Below, one piece after another: positions 28,225 to 36,839 of a stretch of DNA of 64,000 bases. Source of the stretch: Streptococcus constellatus (GTDB lineage Bacteria; Bacillota; Bacilli; Lactobacillales; Streptococcaceae). The notes below the pieces were generated by a model. It was given only the letters and a program-made list of their open reading frames with translations, did no database searches and was not told where the DNA came from. The number at the start of each line of letters is the position of its first letter. Position 1 is the first letter of the stretch. The translations under genes and the position numbers were made by a program. The stretch spans positions 34,323 to 98,322 of the forward strand of contig NZ_CABHMZ010000013.1 of NCBI RefSeq assembly GCF_902167705.1. Reading direction: 5' to 3'.

Positions 28225-28674
28225 ATGCAAATTTCGAGTCGTTTTACCATTGCCACGCACATGCTGACTGTTATAGCACTAGAATGTCAAGAACATAAGG
28301 TGACTAGTGATTTTTTAGCTGATAGCGTTGGAGTAAATCCTGTCATTATTCGCAAGACTTTATCACAGTTGAAAAGTGCAGATTTGATTTCTGTAGCGCG
28401 TGGAACGGGCGGAGCTGTCATCAGAAAAGATTTAAAAGACATTACCCTTTTGGATGTTTATCAAGCAGTAGAAAGTCTAGGCAAATCTGGGCAACTCTTT
28501 AGCTTCCATGAACATCCCAATCCATCTTGCCCCATTGGCAGAAATATTCACTTCGTTTTAGATGATAAATTAGCGGAAATTCAAGCAGCAATGGAAAAAG
28601 AATTGAGTAAAACCAGCCTTGCAGATGTCGTCGCATCTGCCCAAGAAGAGATAAAAAAACAATCCGTTTCGTGA
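28225..28674 (+). CDS. Rrf2 family transcriptional regulator (YwnA-like)
   Basis: 149 aa winged-helix regulator: HTH region FLADSVGVNPVIIRKTLSQL and wing SVARGTGGAVI. It lacks the three-cysteine Fe-S cluster motif of IscR/NsrR, having only scattered cysteines (ALECQEH, NPSCPIG), which fits the YwnA branch of thiol or unknown sensors. Its promoter carries an operator also found at the YwnB-like gene at 38102; in Bacillus ywnA and ywnB are neighbours. Likely autorepressor and repressor of that gene. AAAGGAG precedes the start. Confidence 0.9.
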   Translation: MQISSRFTIATHMLTVIALECQEHKVTSDFLADSVGVNPVIIRKTLSQLKSADLISVARGTGGAVIRKDLKDITLLDVYQAVESLGKSGQLFSFHEHPNPSCPIGRNIHFVLDDKLAEIQAAMEKELSKTSLADVVASAQEEIKKQSVS

Positions 28675-28690
28675 GGAATGGATTGTTTTT
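28659..28690 (+). terminator. rrf2 terminator overlapping the gene end
   Basis: ACAATCC pairs with GGATTGT followed by TTTTTG; the 5' arm lies within the last codons of rrf2. Confidence 0.8.
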
Positions 28691-28712
28691 GTAGTATAGA
28701 GAAGGAGAGAAT

Positions 28713-29489
28713 TTAGAAATAACAGTGGATTTGATGATTGAGAAAAATTTCTTGATAATCCAATAAATCTTCCGGATGAAGTGCTTTGACATTCTCCATT
28801 TCGTATTTTCTTCCTAATAATTTGTATTTATTTTCTCCAAATTGATGAAAGGGAAGCAGCTGGACTTGATTGATTTTTAATTCGTTAAATAAGGTTGCAA
28901 AATGTTCTGCATCTTCAAGGGAATCATTAAATTTTGGAATAACAGGAATTCTGAGAACAATTTCTTTTCCAATGGAAAAGGCGTAATGAATATTTTTGAT
29001 GATTAAATGGTTATTTACCCCAGTAACCTTGTGGTGCCGAAGGGTATTGTAATGTTTCAGATCAGTATAAATAAAATCAACATATTGGATTAGATCTACA
29101 AATTTTTCGTGCTCTGCAAAAGCAGTTGTTTCAATGGCAGTATGAATTCCTCTTTTTTTGGCGGCTTTAAGGATTGCTTTGGCAAATTCAAATTGGGCAA
29201 ATATTTCTCCACCAGATAAGGTCATGCCGCCACCAGATTCCTCGTAGAAATCAATGTCTTTCATTACTTCGTTGATAATTTCTTCAACAGAACGTTCCTC
29301 TCCCATGATAATTTTTTCTTTACTAGTTGCATCTAACATAGGTTCAGGACGTTTTCTTTGAGATTCGGGATTGGAGCACCAAGGGCAGCGAAGCGGGCAA
29401 CCTTTGAGAAAAACGGTTGTACGAATTCCAGGACCGTCGTGAATAGAGAAATGCTGGATATTAAAAATAATTCCCTTATCTTGAGCCAT
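28713..29489 (-). CDS. glycyl-radical enzyme activating protein (radical SAM)
   Basis: 258 aa radical-SAM activase with the CxxxCxxC cluster motif in GCPLRCPWCSNPES (about residues 31-38). The SAM-binding GGE element is in GGGMTLSGGEIFAQ. A GPGIRTTVFLKG lead-in is typical of PflA/PflC proteins. It would install the glycyl radical on the enzyme encoded at 33685. It lacks the extra two-ferredoxin insert common in activases of several dehydratases, judging by the short gap after the cluster. Divergent from the DeoR-type gene, with shared operator motifs between them. Corresponds to the pneumococcal pflE position. Confidence 0.93.
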   Translation of the reverse strand: MAQDKGIIFNIQHFSIHDGPGIRTTVFLKGCPLRCPWCSNPESQRKRPEPMLDATSKEKIIMGEERSVEEIINEVMKDIDFYEESGGGMTLSGGEIFAQFEFAKAILKAAKKRGIHTAIETTAFAEHEKFVDLIQYVDFIYTDLKHYNTLRHHKVTGVNNHLIIKNIHYAFSIGKEIVLRIPVIPKFNDSLEDAEHFATLFNELKINQVQLLPFHQFGENKYKLLGRKYEMENVKALHPEDLLDYQEIFLNHQIHCYF

Positions 29490-29532
29490 TATTGGAAAGT
29501 CTCCTTTTCTTTTTATGATTTTATTTTATCAT

Positions 29533-29567
29533 ACAAACGAAAGAAATACAATTACGAACGAAAGATA
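29533..29567. promoter_or_regulatory. DeoR-type operator pair between activase and regulator
   Basis: Two direct copies of an ACGAAAG motif, ACAAACGAAAGAAAT (29533-29547) and ATTACGAACGAAAGATA (29551-29567). The same motif recurs just downstream of the -10 of the PTS promoter (31474) and of the glycyl-radical-enzyme promoter (33639). Inferred binding site of the DeoR-family protein encoded next door. Confidence 0.65.
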
Positions 29568-29620
29568 TTTTTATTTTATTTATTTCATGAATTCTGTTAA
29601 AATAAGAAAGAGGTGACAAT

Positions 29621-30364
29621 ATGGAAAGATTAGATGAAATTATTAACCTAGTTTCACAGTATGAAAAGATTGATGTCAATACATTATCTGAAACTTTGCA
29701 TGTTTCGAAAGTAACAATTAGAAAAGACTTAGATAAACTAGAGTCTAAAGGATTATTACACCGTGAGCATGGCTATGCAGTTTTGAATAGTGACGATGAT
29801 CTAAATGTCAGATTGTCTTTTCACTATAATACAAAACGCAGCATTGCAAAAGAAGCAGCTAAGTTAGTAAAAGACAATGAGACTATTATCATTGAGTCCG
29901 GTTCGACTTGTGCTTTATTGGCAGAAGAAATCTGCCAAACAAAGCGAAATGTTAAAATTGTTACGAATTCTTATTTTATCGCAGATTATGTGAGAAATTA
30001 TGATTCCTGTACAATTCTTTTGCTTGGTGGAGAATTTCAAAAAGATTCTCGAGTAACTGTAGGGCCTTTGCTAAAAGAGATGATTCAATTTTTTCATGTA
30101 AAACATGCTTTTGTAGGAACTGATGGTTATGATGAAGAACTTGGCTTTACTGGAAAAGATTTGATGCGTAGTGAAGTGGTACAATATATGTCTGAAGCGT
30201 CAGATGAATTAATTGTTTTGACAGATTCTAGTAAATTTGCAAAGAGTGGAACAGTTAAGCGCTTTGGACTGAAACAGGTCGCTCAGGTCATCACGGATTC
30301 AGGTATTTCTGATGCACTTGTCCGTAAATTAGAAGCTGCCAAAATTAAGTTGACCCTAATCTGA
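29621..30364 (+). CDS. DeoR/GlpR family transcriptional regulator
   Basis: 247 aa repressor with an N-terminal HTH (VNTLSETLHVSKVTIRKDLDKLESKG) and a C-terminal sugar-phosphate sensing domain (ESGSTCALLAEEICQ, LLGGEFQKDSRVTVG, AFVGTDGYDEELGFTG). Such proteins release DNA on binding a phosphorylated sugar intermediate. Its position between activase and PTS genes, and the ACGAAAG motif at all three promoters of the cluster, point to local control. An RBS AAAGAGG precedes the start. A SorC-type second regulator follows 17 nt downstream. Confidence 0.92.
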   Translation: MERLDEIINLVSQYEKIDVNTLSETLHVSKVTIRKDLDKLESKGLLHREHGYAVLNSDDDLNVRLSFHYNTKRSIAKEAAKLVKDNETIIIESGSTCALLAEEICQTKRNVKIVTNSYFIADYVRNYDSCTILLLGGEFQKDSRVTVGPLLKEMIQFFHVKHAFVGTDGYDEELGFTGKDLMRSEVVQYMSEASDELIVLTDSSKFAKSGTVKRFGLKQVAQVITDSGISDALVRKLEAAKIKLTLI

Positions 30365-30381
30365 TTTGAAGAGGATTCATC

Positions 30382-31344
30382 ATGAAAAATGATAGAAAGA
30401 AATTGCTTGCCAAAGTAGCTTACCTTTACTATATAGAGGAAAAAAATCAAGCACAGATAGCAGCAGAAACAGGGATTTATCGAACAACTATCAGTCGTAT
30501 GCTAGCAGAAGCTAAAAAAGAAGGAATTGTGAAAATTGAGATTGAAAATTTTGATACACATTTATTCCAAGTAGAAAATCATGTTAAGAAAAGGTACAAT
30601 CTCAAAGGAATAGAGCTTGTCAGTAATGATTTAGACCTTTCTTCATCTGAACTGGAGCAAAAATTGGCACAGGCTGCAGCAGGCATGCTTAGAGGGTTAC
30701 TAACCGATAATATGAAAGTAGGATTTTCCTGGGGAAAGAGCCTGAGCCTTTTGGTGGAACATTTAGGCGCTCGCCACTTAAAGAACATTCATTTTTATCC
30801 TTTGGCTGGTGGTCCTAGTCATATACATGCTCGCTATCATGTTAATACTTTGATTTACAGTATGGCTGGTAAGTATCATGGCGATTGTCGATTTATAAAC
30901 GCGACCATTATTCAAGAAAATAAAGAGTTAGCCAAAGGTATTCTTTCTTCTAAATATTTTGAAGATTTAAAAAAGAGCTGGCAGGAACTTGATGTAGCTG
31001 TTATCGGTATCGGTGGTCAGGTTGAAGAAAAAAATCGTCAATGGCTGGATATGTTGACTTCAGAAGATTTTTCGAAGCTGAAACAGCTTGATGCAGCAGG
31101 TGAGATTTGCTGTCGCTTCTTTGATAAGAATGGACAAGCTATTTATGAAGAACTGCAAGATAGAACCATTGCAATTTCATTAGATAAATTAAAGACGATT
31201 CCCAATACATTTGCGTTTGCTTACGGTGACTACAAAGCACAAGCTCTTCTATCGGCTCTTCGTGCCGGCTATATTAACTATTTAGTCACAGATGAGCAAA
31301 CGATTTTAAAAGTGTTAGAATTAGATCAGTCTACTACATTTTAA
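30382..31344 (+). CDS. SorC family sugar-binding transcriptional regulator
   Basis: 320 aa with an N-terminal HTH (QAQIAAETGIYRTTISRMLAEA) and a C-terminal sugar-phosphate-binding domain of the SorC/DeoR/CggR type (VGFSWGKSLSLLVEHL, YPLAGGPSHIHARYHV, VIGIGGQVEEKNRQW). Members can activate or repress. The perfect palindrome GCACAAATGTGC found upstream of both the PTS and the glycyl-radical-enzyme promoters is a candidate target. Two regulators in one sugar locus suggests sensing of two metabolites. Confidence 0.9.
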   Translation: MKNDRKKLLAKVAYLYYIEEKNQAQIAAETGIYRTTISRMLAEAKKEGIVKIEIENFDTHLFQVENHVKKRYNLKGIELVSNDLDLSSSELEQKLAQAAAGMLRGLLTDNMKVGFSWGKSLSLLVEHLGARHLKNIHFYPLAGGPSHIHARYHVNTLIYSMAGKYHGDCRFINATIIQENKELAKGILSSKYFEDLKKSWQELDVAVIGIGGQVEEKNRQWLDMLTSEDFSKLKQLDAAGEICCRFFDKNGQAIYEELQDRTIAISLDKLKTIPNTFAFAYGDYKAQALLSALRAGYINYLVTDEQTILKVLELDQSTTF

Positions 31345-31392
31345 GTGTACTTCCAAAACCAGAATCTATCTGTTTTTTTTATTTAGCTTTCT

Positions 31393-31404
31393 GCACAAAT
31401 GTGC
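31393..31404. promoter_or_regulatory. palindrome GCACAAATGTGC upstream of the PTS promoter
   Basis: Perfect 5-2-5 palindrome about 44 bp upstream of the -35. An identical 12-mer lies at 33562-33573, about 42 bp upstream of the next promoter. Candidate activator site for the SorC-type regulator. A two-base centre rules out a normal hairpin. Confidence 0.65.
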
Positions 31405-31441
31405 GTTTTTGAAATTAACGAGAATATTTGCTAGATAAATA

Positions 31442-31500
31442 TTGACTATTTACATGAAAGGTGTTAAATTTTAATTACGAAAGAAATGTAAGCGCTTTTA
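31442..31500 (+). promoter_or_regulatory. PTS operon promoter with DeoR-type operator and cre site
   Basis: TTGACT (31442-31447), 17-nt spacer, TAAATT (31465-31470). Directly downstream lies ATTACGAAAGAAAT (31474-31487), the DeoR-type motif. It abuts TGTAAGCGCTTTTA (31487-31500), which matches the catabolite-responsive-element consensus at 13 of 14 positions. This predicts both specific repression and CcpA-mediated glucose repression at the start site. Confidence 0.75.
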
Positions 31501-31551
31501 AAAGCAAGTTTTAAGCTTACGTAAACTAAGAAATTTTAAAGGAGGATACGA

Positions 31552-31869
31552 ATGGAAGTCATCGTACCAGATCAAATTATTATGGGGCTTATCCTCAATG
31601 CAGGAGATGCCAAACAGCACATCTATCAGGCTTTGTCTTATGCAAAAGAAGGAAAATTTGCAGAGAGCGATAAAGAGGTAGAACTTGCAGATAACGCTTT
31701 GTTGGAAGCCCATAATATGCAAACGGAATTTTTGGCTCAAGAGGCTAGTGGAACTAAAACAGAAATTTCTGCTCTCTTTGTTCATTCTCAGGATCACTTA
31801 ATGACAAGTATCACAGAGGTCAATTTAATTAAAGAAATCATTGATTTACGAAAAGAATTAAAACAGTAA
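31552..31869 (+). CDS. PTS IIA component, lactose/cellobiose family
   Basis: 105-aa all-helical IIA-Lac type protein (trimeric, magnesium-binding family). The phosphorylated His78 is in LFVHSQDHLMTS, identical in position to LacF. AAAGGAGG precedes the start. It receives phosphate from HPr and passes it to the IIB protein encoded 31 nt downstream. First gene of the IIA-IIB-IIC operon under CcpA-like control. The transported sugar cannot be read from this family alone; context suggests a sugar alcohol-like substrate (see findings). Confidence 0.93.
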   Translation: MEVIVPDQIIMGLILNAGDAKQHIYQALSYAKEGKFAESDKEVELADNALLEAHNMQTEFLAQEASGTKTEISALFVHSQDHLMTSITEVNLIKEIIDLRKELKQ

Positions 31870-31900
31870 AATAAAAACCATTATTTAGGAGGAACCAATC

Positions 31901-32221
31901 ATGGTAAAAATCGGATTGTTTTGTGCTGCTGGCTTTTCAACTGGCATGTTGGTCAATAATATGAAAATTTCAGCTACAGAGCTTGGTTTAGATGCAGAAA
32001 TTGAGGCTTATTCCCAAGGAAAGTTGGCTGAATATGCTCCAAATTTAGATATTGCTTTGTTGGGACCACAAGTGGCCTATACTTTAGAGAAGTCTAAACT
32101 TATTTGTGATGAACATCATATTCCAATTGCAGTGATTCCAATGGCGGATTATGGAATGTTAGATGGCAAAAAAGTTTTGAATCTGGCATTGAGCTTATTG
32201 CAACAAGAACAAGGAGTTTGA
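31901..32221 (+). CDS. PTS IIB component, lactose/cellobiose family
   Basis: 106-aa IIB of the cellobiose/lactose type with phosphorylated Cys8 in GLFCAAGFSTGMLV. The fold markers IDIALLGPQVAYTL and VIPMADYGMLDG are typical. TAGGAGGA precedes the start. Its stop lies 2 nt before the IIC start codon, so translation is coupled. Confidence 0.93.
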   Translation: MVKIGLFCAAGFSTGMLVNNMKISATELGLDAEIEAYSQGKLAEYAPNLDIALLGPQVAYTLEKSKLICDEHHIPIAVIPMADYGMLDGKKVLNLALSLLQQEQGV

Positions 32222-32223
32222 CG

Positions 32224-33525
32224 ATGGCTAAAATAGATGCTCAAAAAATCATTACCCCTATTATGAAATTTGTGAATATGCGCGGCATTATTGCTTTGAA
32301 GGACGGTATGTTGGCAATTTTGCCTTTGACGGTTGTCGGAAGTATCTTTCTGATTGTTGGACAGCTGCCGTTTGAAGGGCTAAATCAAACGATTGCAGGT
32401 GTCTTCGGGAAAGACTGGACGGAGCCATTTATGCAGGTTTATTCAGGAACATTTGCAATTATGGGGTTGATTTCCTGTTTCTCAATTGGCTATTCTTATG
32501 CTAAAAATAGTGGTGTAGAGCCGCTACCAGCAGGTGTTCTATCTGTGTCTTCTTTCTTCATTCTTTTAAAATCATCTTATGTGCCGGAAAAAGGAGAAGC
32601 GATTGCAGATGCTATTACAAAGATCTGGTTTGGTGGTCAAGGGATTATCGGAGCTATTATCATTGGCTTGGTTGTTGGCAGTATTTATACAATGTTCATT
32701 CAGAAGCATATTGTTATTAAGATGCCAGAGCAAGTCCCTCAAGCGATTGCCAAACAATTTGAGGCTATGATTCCTGCTTTTGTGATTTTCTTCCTTTCTA
32801 TGGTGGTTTATATCCTTGCTAAAATGCTGACAAAGGGTGGTACTTTCATCGAAATGATTTACGGTGTTATCCAAGTACCGCTGCAAGGGTTGACTGGTTC
32901 TCTTTACGGGGCAATCGGTATCGCCTTTTTCATATCTTTCTTGTGGTGGTTTGGTGTGCACGGGCAATCCGTTGTCAATGGTGTAGTAACTGCTCTCTTG
33001 CTTTCAAATCTGGATGCTAATAAAGCCTTGCTTGCTGCTGGAAAGTTATCTGTCGACAAAGGAGCTCACATTGTTACTCAGCAATTCTTGGATAGTTTCC
33101 TCATTTTGTCTGGTTCTGGTATTACTTTTGGCTTGGTGGTGGCGATGCTTTTTGCAGCTAAGTCTAAGCAATACAAAGCACTGGGGAAAGTTGCTGCTTT
33201 CCCAGCAATCTTCAATGTCAATGAACCGGTTGTCTTTGGTTTTCCGATTGTCATGAATCCTGTCATGTTCTTGCCATTTATTCTGGTACCGGTTTTTGCA
33301 GCTGTAATTGTTTATGGTTCTATAGCGATTGGTTTTATGCAGCCATTTTCAGGAGTGACCCTACCGTGGAGCACGCCAGCTATTATTTCTGGTTTCTTGG
33401 TAGCAGGATGGCAAGGTGCAGTCATCCAAGTTATCATTTTAGCCATGTCAACTCTTATCTACTTCCCATTCTTTAAATTCCAAGACAATCTTGCCTATAG
33501 CAATGAATTAAATGTACAAGAATAA
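32224..33525 (+). CDS. PTS IIC component, lactose/cellobiose family
   Basis: 433-aa membrane transporter subunit, about ten membrane segments. The N-terminus MAKIDAQKIITPIMKFVNM and the conserved substrate-site segment FNVNEPVVFGFPIVMNP (near residues 330-346) are family hallmarks. ATG 32224 follows AAGGAG in the IIB end. Translocates and phosphorylates its sugar together with IIA and IIB. No terminator is obvious after it; the next promoter region follows. Confidence 0.93.
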   Translation: MAKIDAQKIITPIMKFVNMRGIIALKDGMLAILPLTVVGSIFLIVGQLPFEGLNQTIAGVFGKDWTEPFMQVYSGTFAIMGLISCFSIGYSYAKNSGVEPLPAGVLSVSSFFILLKSSYVPEKGEAIADAITKIWFGGQGIIGAIIIGLVVGSIYTMFIQKHIVIKMPEQVPQAIAKQFEAMIPAFVIFFLSMVVYILAKMLTKGGTFIEMIYGVIQVPLQGLTGSLYGAIGIAFFISFLWWFGVHGQSVVNGVVTALLLSNLDANKALLAAGKLSVDKGAHIVTQQFLDSFLILSGSGITFGLVVAMLFAAKSKQYKALGKVAAFPAIFNVNEPVVFGFPIVMNPVMFLPFILVPVFAAVIVYGSIAIGFMQPFSGVTLPWSTPAIISGFLVAGWQGAVIQVIILAMSTLIYFPFFKFQDNLAYSNELNVQE

Positions 33526-33561
33526 TCTACATTTATAGCAAGCCATTCTGATATTATTTGG

Positions 33562-33573
33562 GCACAAATGTGC
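33562..33573. promoter_or_regulatory. palindrome GCACAAATGTGC upstream of the GRE promoter
   Basis: Second identical copy of the 12-bp palindrome seen at 31393-31404, at a similar distance from its promoter. Confidence 0.65.
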
Positions 33574-33608
33574 AAAAAAAGATAAATAATGAAACAGCTG
33601 ATAAATCA

Positions 33609-33653
33609 TTGCATTATTATAATTTACATGGTATGATAGTTACGAAAGTAAAT
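33609..33653 (+). promoter_or_regulatory. GRE operon promoter with DeoR-type operator
   Basis: TTGCAT (33609-33614), 17-nt spacer, TATGAT (33632-33637), then GTTACGAAAGTAAAT (33639-33653), which contains the perfect palindrome TTACGAAAGTAA-like core of the repeated motif. Same order as at the PTS promoter, without a clear cre. Confidence 0.75.
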
Positions 33654-33684
33654 AAAATAATTTCATAAGAAAGGTTGTGTTGTG

Positions 33685-36126
33685 ATGATTAAGGTAAAGG
33701 AAGTAGAAAAGACAACGATAAAGACAGGTTATTTTGGTAGTTTAACCGACCGAATGAACAAATATCGGGAAGATGTGTTAGACAAAAAACCATATATTGA
33801 TGCAGAGCGAGCTGTCTTAGCAACAAAAGCTTATCAAGAACACAAGGAAAAACCGAATGTTTTGAAGCGCGCTTATATGCTCAAGGAAATTTTGGAAAAT
33901 ATGACACTTTATATTGAAGATGAAACGATGATTGTCGGAAATCAAGCTTCATCCAATAAAGATGCGCCGATTTTTCCGGAGTACACTTTGGAATTTGTTC
34001 TGAATGAACTCGATTTGTTTGAAAAACGAGACGGTGATGTCTTTTATATCACAGAAGAAACTAAGGAACAGCTGCGCAATATTGCTCCGTTCTGGGAAAA
34101 TAACAATCTCCGTGCTAGAGCAGGTGCTCTTTTGCCAGATGAAGTACAAGTGTATATGGAAACAGGCTTCTTTGGCATGGAGGGCAAGATGAACTCGGGT
34201 GACGCTCACTTAGCGGTTAACTATCAAAAATTGCTCCAGTATGGTTTGAAAGGTTTTGAAGAGAGGGTGCGTGCGGCAAAAGCTGCTCTTGACTTAACAG
34301 ATCCAAGCAGTATTGATAAATATCATTTTTATGATTCAATTTTTATTGTCATAGAGGCTGTCAAAACTTATGCAGATCGTTTTGTTGCGTTAGCAACTGA
34401 GTTGGCAGAGCATGCGACTCCAAAACGTCGTCAGGAATTATTGGAAATTGCTCGCATTTGTTCCAAAGTGCCTTACGAACCGGCTGAAACGTTTGCTGAA
34501 GCTATCCAGTCTGTTTGGTTTATCCAGTGCATTTTACAGATTGAGTCTAATGGTCACTCCCTCTCTTATGGACGTTTTGACCAATACATGTATCCTTATG
34601 TCAAGGCGGACTTGGAAGCTGGTCGTGAGACAGAAGAGAGCATTGTCGAACGTTTAACCAATCTCTGGATTAAGACTATTACTATCAATAAAGTACGCAG
34701 TCAGGCTCATACCTTCTCGTCTGCTGGTAGTCCTTTGTATCAAAATGTGACAATTGGTGGGCAAACACGTGATAAGAAGGATGCTGTAAATCCTCTTTCT
34801 TATCTGGTTTTGAAATCTGTTGCGCAGACGCATTTGCCACAGCCAAACTTAACGGTTCGTTATCATGCTGGCTTGGATGCTCGTTTTATGAACGAATGTA
34901 TTGAGGTTATGAAGCTGGGATTTGGAATGCCTGCTTTCAATAATGACGAGATTATCATTCCGTCCTTTATCGCCAAAGGTGTTTTGGAAGAGGATGCTTA
35001 TGACTATAGTGCGATTGGCTGTGTTGAGACCGCTGTACCTGGTAAATGGGGTTATCGTTGCACGGGTATGAGCTATATGAATTTTCCGAAAGTGCTCTTA
35101 ATCACCATGAATGACGGGATTGATCCGGCATCTGGCAAACGTTTTGCGCCAAGTTTTGGACATTTCAAAGATATGAAGAGTTTTGCCGAATTACAAACGG
35201 CTTGGGATAAGACCTTGCGTTATCTAACTCGAATGAGTGTTATTGTTGAAAATGCGATTGACCTTTCTCTGGAAAGAGAAGTACCAGATATTCTCTGCTC
35301 GGCACTTACGGATGATTGTATTGGTCGCGGCAAGCATTTGAAAGAAGGCGGAGCAGTTTATGACTATATTTCTGGCTTGCAGGTTGGAATTGCTAATCTT
35401 TCAGATTCTTTAGCAGCTATTAAGAAATTAGTCTTTGAAGAAAAACGATTAACCACTGCTGAGTTGTGGCATGCGCTGGAAACGGATTATGCGGGTGAAC
35501 GTGGCAAGGAAATTCAAAAAATGTTGATTTCTGATGCACCGAAGTACGGCAATGATGATGACTATGCTGATAAGCTGGTTACAGATGCTTATGATATTTA
35601 TGTGGACGAAATTGCCAAATACCCGAACACGCGTTACGGACGTGGACCGATTGGTGGTATTCGCTATTCAGGGACATCTTCCATTTCTGCTAATGTTGGG
35701 CAAGGACGTGGCACATTGGCGACACCAGACGGTCGCAATGCAGGTACGCCGCTAGCAGAAGGATGCTCTCCATCACATAATATGGATAAGAACGGTCCAA
35801 CTTCTGTTTTGAAGTCTGTCTCAAAATTACCAACGGATGAGATTGTCGGAGGTGTCCTATTGAATCAAAAAGTCAATCCGCAGACCTTGTCTAAAGAAGA
35901 AGATAAAATGAAATTGATTGCTTTACTTCGTACGTTCTTTAATCGTTTGCATGGTTATCATATTCAATACAATGTTGTTTCTCGAGAAACTTTGATTGAT
36001 GCTCAGAAACATCCTGAAAAACACCGTGATTTGATTGTGCGTGTTGCAGGTTATTCAGCATTCTTCAATGTACTTTCTAAGGCGACTCAGGATGATATTA
36101 TCGGACGTACAGAACATACATTATAG
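33685..36126 (+). CDS. glycyl radical enzyme, PflD/YbiW-like (C-O lyase type)
   Basis: 813-aa glycyl radical enzyme. The radical site is Gly789 in [10 protein letters not shown] near the C-terminus. The active-site motif is GCVE with Cys446 and Glu448 ([12 protein letters not shown]). True pyruvate formate-lyases have two adjacent cysteines there, so the common label formate acetyltransferase is unlikely. GCVE marks dehydratases and the sugar-phosphate C-O lyases PflD/YbiW. A GTG at 33682 directly before the ATG could be the start instead. Operon: aldolase 14 nt downstream, then gldA. The activase at 28713 would generate the radical. Substrate inferred, not proven. Confidence 0.9.
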   Translation: MIKVKEVEKTTIKTGYFGSLTDRMNKYREDVLDKKPYIDAERAVLATKAYQEHKEKPNVLKRAYMLKEILENMTLYIEDETMIVGNQASSNKDAPIFPEYTLEFVLNELDLFEKRDGDVFYITEETKEQLRNIAPFWENNNLRARAGALLPDEVQVYMETGFFGMEGKMNSGDAHLAVNYQKLLQYGLKGFEERVRAAKAALDLTDPSSIDKYHFYDSIFIVIEAVKTYADRFVALATELAEHATPKRRQELLEIARICSKVPYEPAETFAEAIQSVWFIQCILQIESNGHSLSYGRFDQYMYPYVKADLEAGRETEESIVERLTNLWIKTITINKVRSQAHTFSSAGSPLYQNVTIGGQTRDKKDAVNPLSYLVLKSVAQTHLPQPNLTVRYHAGLDARFMNECIEVMKLGFGMPAFNNDEIIIPSFIAKGVLEEDAYDYSAIGCVETAVPGKWGYRCTGMSYMNFPKVLLITMNDGIDPASGKRFAPSFGHFKDMKSFAELQTAWDKTLRYLTRMSVIVENAIDLSLEREVPDILCSALTDDCIGRGKHLKEGGAVYDYISGLQVGIANLSDSLAAIKKLVFEEKRLTTAELWHALETDYAGERGKEIQKMLISDAPKYGNDDDYADKLVTDAYDIYVDEIAKYPNTRYGRGPIGGIRYSGTSSISANVGQGRGTLATPDGRNAGTPLAEGCSPSHNMDKNGPTSVLKSVSKLPTDEIVGGVLLNQKVNPQTLSKEEDKMKLIALLRTFFNRLHGYHIQYNVVSRETLIDAQKHPEKHRDLIVRVAGYSAFFNVLSKATQDDIIGRTEHTL

Positions 36127-36140
36127 AAGAGGATTTATAT

Positions 36141-36809
36141 ATGGAATTTATGCTTGATACTTTAAATATAGAAGAAATCAGGAAATGGTCGCAGATTTTA
36201 CCATTGGCTGGTGTCACTTCTAATCCAACGATTGCTAAGAAAGAAGGAGAGATTGATTTTTTTGAAAGGATAAAGACGGTCAGAGAAATGATTGGTCCTG
36301 TCCCCTCTATCCATGTTCAAGTCGTTGCTAAAGATTACGAAGGAATTATCAAAGACGCCGAAAAAATTCGAATAAATTGCGGTGAAAATATTTATATCAA
36401 AGTCCCTGTGACAGAAGCCGGTCTGGCTGCAATAAAGACTTTAAAAGAAGATGGTTATAAGATTACAGCTACGGCTATTTATACAACATTTCAAGGTTTG
36501 TTAGCCATTCAAGCTGGTGCGGATTATTTAGCACCTTACTATAATCGAATGGAAAACTTGAACATTGATGCAGATGCAGTCATTAAGCAATTATCAACGG
36601 CGATTGCATTAGAAGGTTCGTCTAGTAAAATCTTAGCGGCTTCCTTTAAGAATGTAGGTCAAGTCAATCAAGCATTTGCAGATGGTGCTCAAGCCATCAC
36701 AGCAGGCGCAGATGTGTTTGAATCAGCTTTTGCCATGCCATCTATCTCCAAGGCAGTAGATGATTTTGCAGCAGATTGGTCATTCATTCATGGTCAAAAG
36801 TATATCTAA
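36141..36809 (+). CDS. fsa: fructose-6-phosphate aldolase-like (FSA/TalC family)
   Basis: 222-aa class I aldolase of the small transaldolase family. Schiff-base Lys87 is in [10 protein letters not shown]. Gln60 in IHVQVVA corresponds to the residue that distinguishes FSA from transaldolase, and the APYYNRM segment holds the active-site Tyr. FSA enzymes split fructose-6-P-like ketoses into glyceraldehyde-3-P and a small ketol. Its placement between a glycyl radical enzyme and gldA matches the E. coli fsaB-gldA neighbourhood. AGAGGA precedes the start. Confidence 0.9.
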   Translation: MEFMLDTLNIEEIRKWSQILPLAGVTSNPTIAKKEGEIDFFERIKTVREMIGPVPSIHVQVVAKDYEGIIKDAEKIRINCGENIYIKVPVTEAGLAAIKTLKEDGYKITATAIYTTFQGLLAIQAGADYLAPYYNRMENLNIDADAVIKQLSTAIALEGSSSKILAASFKNVGQVNQAFADGAQAITAGADVFESAFAMPSISKAVDDFAADWSFIHGQKYI

Positions 36810-36839
36810 TCTCTATTTTTAGGTAGAAAGAGGTTGCTG

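Noticed and set aside
31393..31404. GCACAAATGTGC as a terminator after the SorC gene
   Set aside because: A 5-bp stem with a 2-base loop cannot form a stable hairpin, and the same 12-mer appears at the second promoter with no T-run on the plus strand.
33685..36126. Naming the glycyl radical enzyme pyruvate formate-lyase
   Set aside because: The active site has GCVE rather than the adjacent cysteine pair of formate acetyltransferases, and the context is a PTS/aldolase/GldA locus.
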